Shown here: piece after piece, positions 57,985-64,000 of the stretch | Layout of the letters: the number at the start of each line of letters is the position of its first letter | Numbering within the stretch: position 1 is the stretch's first letter | Assembly (NCBI GenBank): GCA_964019695.1 | Contig: OZ026520.1 | Location: 34,847,620-34,911,619, forward strand | Source of the DNA: Loripinus fragilis | Lineage: Eukaryota; Mollusca; Bivalvia; Lucinida; Lucinidae | Length of the DNA: 64,000 nt | Direction of reading: 5' to 3' | The notes under the pieces: model-generated | What the model saw: only the letters and a program-made list of their open reading frames with translations | Database searches by the model: none | Told to the model about the DNA's origin: nothing | Made by a program: the position numbers and the translations under genes

Positions 57985-58095
57985 GAGATTATAAAACTTG
58001 AGTACAGTCTCAGACTCAAAATAAAGCGCAATGATTGGATGCTTGCGGACACGTGTCCACAAGCAGCCAATCATTGTGCTTCAATTGGAGTGTGA
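57985..58095. repeat. hairpin MITE, copy 2
   Basis: Same family and orientation as 7,926-8,046. 'cagactcaaaataaagcgc', 'gcttgcggacacgtgtc' and 'agccaatcattgtgctt' are shared. The right arm is diverged. Confidence 0.7.
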
Positions 58096-58129
58096 GGTCA
58101 TCTGTTGGGAAACTGGCTTAACCTTTTAG

Positions 58130-59540
58130 TCCTTTGTAAAATAATATGAGTCTATTGTATCTCCTCCTTTTCTTGAGAGATTCCCCATTTTACTTTCCAA
58201 GAATGCCAGTCATACTCCATGTTTCATAGTGTAGTTTCCTGTTACAAATCTGGTAGCGCATTTTTGCTTACATTCTAATTCCACCTGAAGAACATCACAT
58301 TGTAGATTCCAAACAGAACTCGCATAATCCAGGGCAGGACGCACCAGTCCTTTGTAAGTTTCCTCCTTTATGTCTTGGGAAGAGGAATATAAGTTACGCC
58401 TCCGAAACCAAAGGGTTCTGTTAGCCTTTGTAAGCCTTTTATTCCTGCTCAAATCCTCTGCAATTGCTACTCCAAAGTGTAATTTTGTCAGCATTTTGAA
58501 GAACTGTACCCTCTAAAGTGTACTCAGAAAGGATCTGTTTGGTCATTTTCGTTGTAAGCTACACCATAGTGCATTTGATGGGCTGGAACTTCATCCCCCA
58601 TTTCCTTGAACAGCATTCTAGTCGGTTAATGTCATTGTGAAGTTCCACTGTATCCTCTTGTTCCTTAATTTCACAATAGCAGACACAATCATCGACAAAA
58701 GCATTCATATATGTTAAGAAACTTAAGCCCAATCAGACTGCACTCCGTTTACAACAATTCGTTGTAGTCTGAAGCCAGGACATAAAAGCATGTTGCCTGT
58801 CCAAAAGTAGTTTATGTTAATCCAGATGAGCCATGACATTTGAACACACAATATGTTCAAACATCTAACAAGGTACACAAGTCAAGGAAACCTGACAATA
58901 ACTGCATGCAAGTGTCCTGTCATTTGTCTTGACCAGCAGGCAAATAATTTTGAGAGACCATACCTTTGGTATTTCGCCTGTATCTTTTGACTGCTGGAAA
59001 AGACGATCGAGCATTTGACCAGGCTCGTTTGCTAACTACTCAGGAACTCTTGGATGAACTTATCAGGTCCTAAACTCAATCCTATGAAAAGTTTCTCCTC
59101 CCTTGAAAACACAGATTTTTTCCATGAAAGGGACAGGCCTGTCCAGAAGTGAGACCTGGCTATGTTCATTTTTATTGAACATATTCGTGAACTGACCATT
59201 AAATTCCTTTTCCTTTTCAAGATCTGACTGGGCAACATAACTTCCATTTCTTTTTTTCGAAGTTAGAATACCTTGTACGTTTTTTTTACCTCTGATATAC
59301 CGATATAAGTCTCTGGGATTTGCCTTTGTACCACCAACCAAGTTATTCACGTGTAAATTATGGTGTTTTGGAAGATAGCCATGATTTTTCTTCTCAAGGA
59401 TTAAATTTTTGGTCGAAGTTTGCTACTACACTTCTTCTATGCCTTTGCATGAGCTTTGTTTTCCTGCGAATCATACTTCTTATTTCAGGGCTTACCAATG
59501 ACACTGAGCAGATGGAGTGACTTGTTTTTGACAGAATGTG
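58130..59540 (-). pseudogene. CR1/Jockey-like LINE reverse transcriptase relic
   Basis: Minus-strand pieces in order. PEIRSMIRRKTKLMQRHRRS (about 59,480) and VGGTKANPRDLYRYIRGKKN (59,330) are linker sequence, followed by GPDKFIQEFLSS (59,060). A divergent MFEHIVCSNVMAHLD lies near 58,850. The catalytic-type box FVDDCVCYCEIKEQED is near 58,690, with NDINRLECCSRKWGMKFQPI near 58,630. RNKRLTKANRTLWFRRRN and YKGLVRPALDYASSVW lie near 58,420-58,300. This is the standard layout of a non-LTR RT and its thumb. The first Asp of the active site is kept (FVDD), but stops and shifts separate the pieces. It is 5'-truncated, with no endonuclease seen, and sits in the Ig2 intron. Confidence 0.85.
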
Positions 59541-60009
59541 CATATCCACTGACCCCTGGATAAACGATATAATAAGGTATGGGATAATCTATCATTATGA
59601 AAAGCGTAAACAGAATGAAATGCTATGGCTTCAAACTTCTAGAAAATGGGCAAATTTATTTCCTCCTCTAAGATGTGACAAGATACTGCATGATTTTTTT
59701 TGACAGAACTTCTTAAATAGGATTTTGTTCTCAAACAAAATTCCCCAATATATAAAGACCTGGTGTTGAGCATCTCAATAATTTATTTTTTCATGGACTA
59801 TCATAATACCTTTTTTCTAAAAGATAAAAGTCCAGGGTCATCACACTAATAATCTATCTCAGATGGGCCGAATAAAACGACACCCAATTAAATTTTATGC
59901 AGAATTTTACATAAAAAGTTCAGGAGTGACCAGTTCTGTCATTTTGATAATTCCATCAGCGCCAATCACAACGAAAGTCGTCTGCTTTTGTCGTCTGCTT
60001 GATTTTATA

Positions 60010-60078
60010 TGCCTCTTGGTCAAACATTGTGGACCCAGATCAGAGTTTGATCTATAGGGTACACACTGTTTGCCTCTA
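60010..60078. repeat. GCAAACAGTG-like hairpin, diverged
   Basis: 'gtcaaacattgtggaccc', 'agatcagagtt' against 'gatctatagggtacacactg', 'tttgcc'. An outer pair 'cgtctgcttttgtcgtctgc' / 'gcagcagacgacttttagc' surrounds it from about 59,978 to 60,130. Confidence 0.55.
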
Positions 60079-60879
60079 ACATTCATCAACAATGTGAGTA
60101 ATAATATGCAGCAGACGACTTTTAGCAGACGACATTTTCCAATGCAGTTTTTGCTGCCACTTGAAGGGTTATTTGAATCTGAAGCCGCAATTATTAGTAT
60201 ATCAAGTACCAGGGCTCGATAATTTCAAATACTGACTGAATCACTTACACTTTCCCTACCCTGCCTGTCCTAAAAATGCAAAAAAGGAAGAAAACAACAC
60301 ACTGAAAAACAGTTGCCCAGCTGGTAATAGAGCACAGGTCCACTGGCTCCTCAGTCCGACACATTAACAACTCAGCCACAAGCAAACATATGAAAGAGAC
60401 AATCCTAGTTTCAGCCACTTTCGTATTTGCAATATAAATATTGTGCATCGCTTGATTTCGCCTGATCTATCTATCTTCTGGTACTGAAACGAATAAATAT
60501 CTAACATAAGAGTATCTGAAAAGCTGCATTGATCAGAATAATGACCAATGGTCGAAAGACAGGATGGAGGGATAAACATGCTCAATGAAGTCCCCGCTTT
60601 CCCAACACAGGAATGGTACACGAGGGAGGTAGCTGTGTATGTCTAGAAAATGGATGGCCTACTGTACTTATTCTGGTTTATATACCCTGCCCATAAGACT
60701 CTATATAGATGCGTAGTACCAGACTTACTGTGCTTTGAAATTGTAAGAGGAGGTTAATTTCTCAACTAAAACATATAAAGTGGTTACTTAAAAGAACCGT
60801 CTCGATGAGCACCCAAAATATGTTTGTGCTGATGCATTAGATACCGATTATATTTTTACTCCAAAAAAAACCCTAGCAG

Positions 60880-61135
60880 ATCTGGACCTATGCTTTATTT
60901 AAAGCGTAGCTGAAAATTATTTTTGGAGGTCAAGGTCTCAGGGACCCAGAAACAGTATGTGACACTCTGAGACCCCAAGATGTATCCACACACCAAATTT
61001 GGGATTACTATGTCAATTAATATAGGAGCTATGCTCCGGACACGATGTGAATGGACAGACGGACATACACTTAGACAGATGGATAGACAGCGCAATTATT
61101 ATATATTTCTCCCTTTGGGGCTTAAAAATCACAAT
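60880..61135 (-). repeat. dispersed repeat with GACAGACGGACAT tail
   Basis: 'cacaccaaatttgggattac', 'ggagctatgctccggacac' and 'gacagacggacatacac' follow the same plan as the 6,268 repeat. It lies 57 bp from the Ig2 first-half exon. 59,541-60,880 otherwise shows nothing supported. Confidence 0.5.
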
Positions 61136-61191
61136 TTTACTAATAAAAATGTTGGTTAATTGGACCTATGAAGTCTTACCATTTGTTTTAC

Positions 61192-61333
61192 TTTTTGACA
61201 CTCTTTCGCTCTCGGTCACTTCACTTAGTGTGCCGTTCTTGTCTTTTATGGCCCAAAATTTCTGTGCAGGTGGCTGACTGTCGACAACTGGGCAGTAAAA
61301 TTGCTCACTCCATCCTGGTCTGTCGCGGCGTGT
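61192..61333 (-). CDS. Ig2 exon, first half
   Basis: An acceptor 'tttcttatag' precedes phase-0 coding: RRDRPGWSEQFYCPVVDSQP, then AQKFWAIKDKNGTLSEV and ESERVSK. Cys in FYCP is the B-strand Cys and Trp in KFWAI the core Trp of an Ig domain. NGT is a glycosylation sequon. The donor is A|gtaaaac, phase 1. A stop immediately before the acceptor in the same frame shows that the exon really starts here. The motif order matches L1-family Ig2. Confidence 0.72.
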
Positions 61334-64000
61334 CTATAAGAAACGTGAAATGATCAAGATCACGTAACAACGATACTTATTGCACCTTCCATTTATAGTC
61401 ACAAAAACTTCAGGAGTTATAAGCTGTTGAATATGACAACCCCAAAGAAAACGTTATGTAATGTAAGAACCTTTTCCTCAAAAAAAAACATGTTATCCAA
61501 TCTGTAAGCTTTTAAACACAATATATGAGAATTATATTGATAAAGAAGGGTGAAGGGGATATTAAACACTGTTTCCGTTGTAATTTATCAGTCTTTTGTT
61601 TGTTTGGCAATAGGTAACGTATGTTACAAACTTTAAGGCTTTCTATATATTGCTTAATTCCCTAAATGATACATCATAGGGTATTTCATTTCATTTTAGA
61701 ACTGATTTTTGTGTGAAATAGACATAAAGGTACTAGTTTGTCCACAATAGAATTTATCGGTTCTTATTTTGTCAAATTGTCAAAGCATATTTACTTTTGT
61801 GAAATAGTATATTTTAGAACTTTTTTAAAAAAAAACATGTCGATTTGGACAAAGTTATAGGTTTTAAACTTTATTAAAAGAGCAATAACTGCTTTCAAGT
61901 ACCAGCTAGATAAGGATAAATTCCCACGTTCTGTCAAAATTGTTAAAGTAACATATATTACCATATAAATATATATAATAAGGTTCTATGTATGTCCAAA
62001 ATCATGTGGAAGAGGTTTTAAATTGAGTCTGATATGTTTATGTATGGTGGATTTAGATTTCTGTATTACTTATCTGAAGAGCACTAAGTTTAATCCAGTC
62101 ACTTATTTAACAGCAATCAGAATAGTTTTAGTGCATTCAGTTAACTGCTGCTCAAATTATACAAACATAGTCAGTAACACAATACATACTGGTATTCCCT
62201 GTATATTTAGATTCATCTACAATAACTAAAATATTTTTACTCTATGTTGTATGGTAGGTTGTAACATACGCAACATTTGTGCTATTAAAACCCAGATAGA
62301 ATCAAGTATTTGAAAGTTGGTAAAGCAAAAATAGATATATGTTACATAGATACTATACATTATAAGTGTATGTAATCATATACTGTTTGAAGAGACTGTC
62401 TCCAAATCAAATTTTATACAGACATAATTGTTTTTGCATATACATATGTTGATGCATTACTTTACTTTTAGCTTTTGAATAGACTTTAGTTCATCTTCAG
62501 CATAGCTTTCATTGTTTAATGGATGAAACTGATAATTAAATCAACATAGTTCCTCTGATCACTTGCTTAAGCAATGTAAATTTTATAAGTAAATGGTTTA
62601 CTTAGAACAAATATTTCTGTGAAATGGGAAAACATAAGTGATAATGGTGGAGTTTACATGACAATAATCACATGTGATATTATCATTTCCAAGGAAAAGC
62701 TAATTTTTAGTTACGATACCAATTTAAATTTATAGGACTGTATTTGTCAGAATAAGGCCAGACCTAATCTGACATTCAAGTTGATTTAGAAATGATTTCA
62801 CAATGTTCTTTTAGAATGTTGGATGGAAAAGTAAAATATTTAAAGTAAAAAGTGTTGTCATGAAATCTTACTTACATGTATTGGTAGTTTTAGCAATTAA
62901 TGCTAAAATAGCTAATGCTAATTTCCACCATACAGAATGTGACATGGTCAAATTATAGCAAAGTGTTCTATGGATATTTACAATAAGAATGATTTGCAAA
63001 CACACCAGGGTATGGATTAATGACATATGCAAAAAGTCAACTCTCCTGACAAAAATAGTATAAGGAGAACACTCTACTCAGTATAAACATTGTTATCGAT
63101 GATAGACTTACATGCAATGTTAACAAAGTATACATGTATATGATTTTGGTTATGAGTATCTATGCATTTCTAATTACCATTGGTCTTTTTATTTAGTCAT
63201 CTCCAAAACAAATCATATTTCTTTCATATTAAAAAAGGATATCATAAAGTTCAGATATTGGCAGCAGTGTCTCTATTGTCATTTATGTGACATGTGTGTA
63301 TGATATAGTATACCAAATATCAGATTTGTTTTTGACAGTATTGCCTTTAGATGAAAAAAATGTTGATCTCATTTACTGTAATTTATAAAGCGCTTAAATG
63401 AAGATTTGACCAGCATGTGAGATTTTGGTACTTATCACATATTAGCAAATATCCTGGATCCAATTTGCCTGCTCATGCTGTTGCAGTCGAGCTAGCCATA
63501 TTAATTCTGGTCTGGGTCTGTATCTATATATCCATACTTTGTGTATTCAGACAGCAAAGGCTCTGGTGAGTCTGCACATTTACAAGACTCGTCTGAGCCC
63601 TCAATTTTTGACATTGCTATGAGTACCAATCAAATGTGCTGGCTCATTGATTTATTCTTTGTTACTAGTTATAATCTATTTTGCTTGATTTGAAATATCC
63701 AAAGAATTAATACGATGCAACTTCATAAAAATGATCAATTTCCAATGTGGCATGCTTAGTACCAAATTAAATATAAAACAAAATTACACTGTTAAACTAA
63801 GTATTATATACAGATATAATTCAAATAAAAAAATTAATCCCAATGAATTGTTGAAGTCCTTTCATTTAGTCATGTCTAAATTACAATACTAACAATGCAA
63901 GGGATCTTTTCTAAGCATTAATTTATCTCTTTTGAATAGATAACTAAGTTGAACATATTGAACAAATGCTGCCCTAGCTAGCTATTTAAATGCTTCACAA
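61334..64000. other. no gene seen; intron or upstream DNA of the Ig gene
   Basis: AT-rich with no supported exon on either strand. Four 'gtaac..gttac'-like sites occur at about 61,613, 61,947, 62,256 and 62,335, resembling those of arm A. A MITE-M fragment ('agcaaaggctctggtgagtc') is near 63,554. The Ig1 and signal-peptide exons expected on the minus strand are not visible. Confidence 0.5.

Larger units (their letters stand above)
43903..61333 (-). other. gene model: L1CAM/neuroglian-like Ig domains with ShKT end
   Basis: Seven minus-strand exons in order: 61,333-61,192, 56,316-56,194, 54,055-53,956, 52,779-52,586, 50,251-50,102, 48,119-47,973 and 44,084-43,903. All have AG acceptors and, except the last, GT donors. 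Exit/entry phases agree at every junction (1,1,2,1,1,1). The Ig domains align with Ig2, Ig3 and Ig4 of L1CAM/neuroglian by motif order. Ig1 and the signal peptide lie upstream of the window. Between Ig4 and ShKT I find no further exon, so Ig5, Ig6, FN3 repeats, transmembrane and ankyrin-binding parts are absent from this model. The likely product is extracellular and, without the optional exon at 48,410, secreted. Introns of 1.2-4.9 kb are packed with MITEs. RNA evidence is lacking. Confidence 0.7.

Noticed and set aside
61047..61353. Plus-strand frames of 61-76 residues over the Ig2 exon
   Set aside because: Antisense of the Ig2 exon and of a dispersed repeat.

Overview
This window is AT-rich eukaryotic DNA, most likely from a marine bivalve mollusc. 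That inference rests on a C1q-domain gene, tRNA-derived SINEs, a DIRS-type tyrosine-recombinase retrotransposon, a mariner relic, a CR1/Jockey-like LINE relic and very many short palindromic elements, together with vertebrate/invertebrate-style split Ig exons. No bacterial or organellar features were seen. Most of the window is accessory repeat DNA; real host coding sequence is a few percent.

Layout. 0-7.9 kb: a decayed mariner transposase (about 0.64-2.0 kb) interrupted by another repeat, SINE and MITE copies, and a G-tract-ended TIR element. 8.14-8.73 kb: a C1q-domain protein on the minus strand, the best single-exon host gene. 9.5-13.5 kb: hairpin elements, an 0.84 kb TIR element and tRNA-like heads. 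14.1-41.7 kb: a large mirror structure. Arm A (14.1-17.9 kb) recurs inverted as A' (37.9-41.7 kb). Inside it a second inverted pair (17.33-18.37 and 22.41-23.46 kb) brackets about 4 kb holding an array of AATAACTTAG repeats and two unrecognised minus-strand genes, one with a C2HC-type zinc finger and an acidic body. Also inside the mirror is an apparently intact DIRS element (29,243-34,480). Its ORF1, RT/RNase H/methyltransferase-like ORF and tyrosine recombinase are open, its 135-bp inverted repeats are identical, and it has a proper internal complementary region. 41.7-46.1 kb: TIR elements, including a 1,722-bp one with a 5-bp target duplication that can be checked against an empty paralogous site in this same window.

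43.9-61.3 kb: a minus-strand split gene. Six exons encode Ig domains matching the second, third and fourth Ig domains of the L1CAM/neuroglian family. A terminal exon encodes an ShKT (six-cysteine) domain followed by a stop. Every splice phase from one exon to the next fits. The predicted product is therefore an L1-like Ig protein without the usual Ig5-6, FN3 and transmembrane parts, capped by ShKT: probably a secreted or alternatively anchored adhesion/recognition molecule. Its 5' end (signal peptide, Ig1) lies beyond the window. Two of its splice acceptors sit directly beside copies of one MITE family. 58.1-59.5 kb holds the LINE relic inside the Ig2 intron; 61.4-64 kb shows no coding signal.

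All calls are from reading the sequence; family assignments rest on motif recognition, not database searches.
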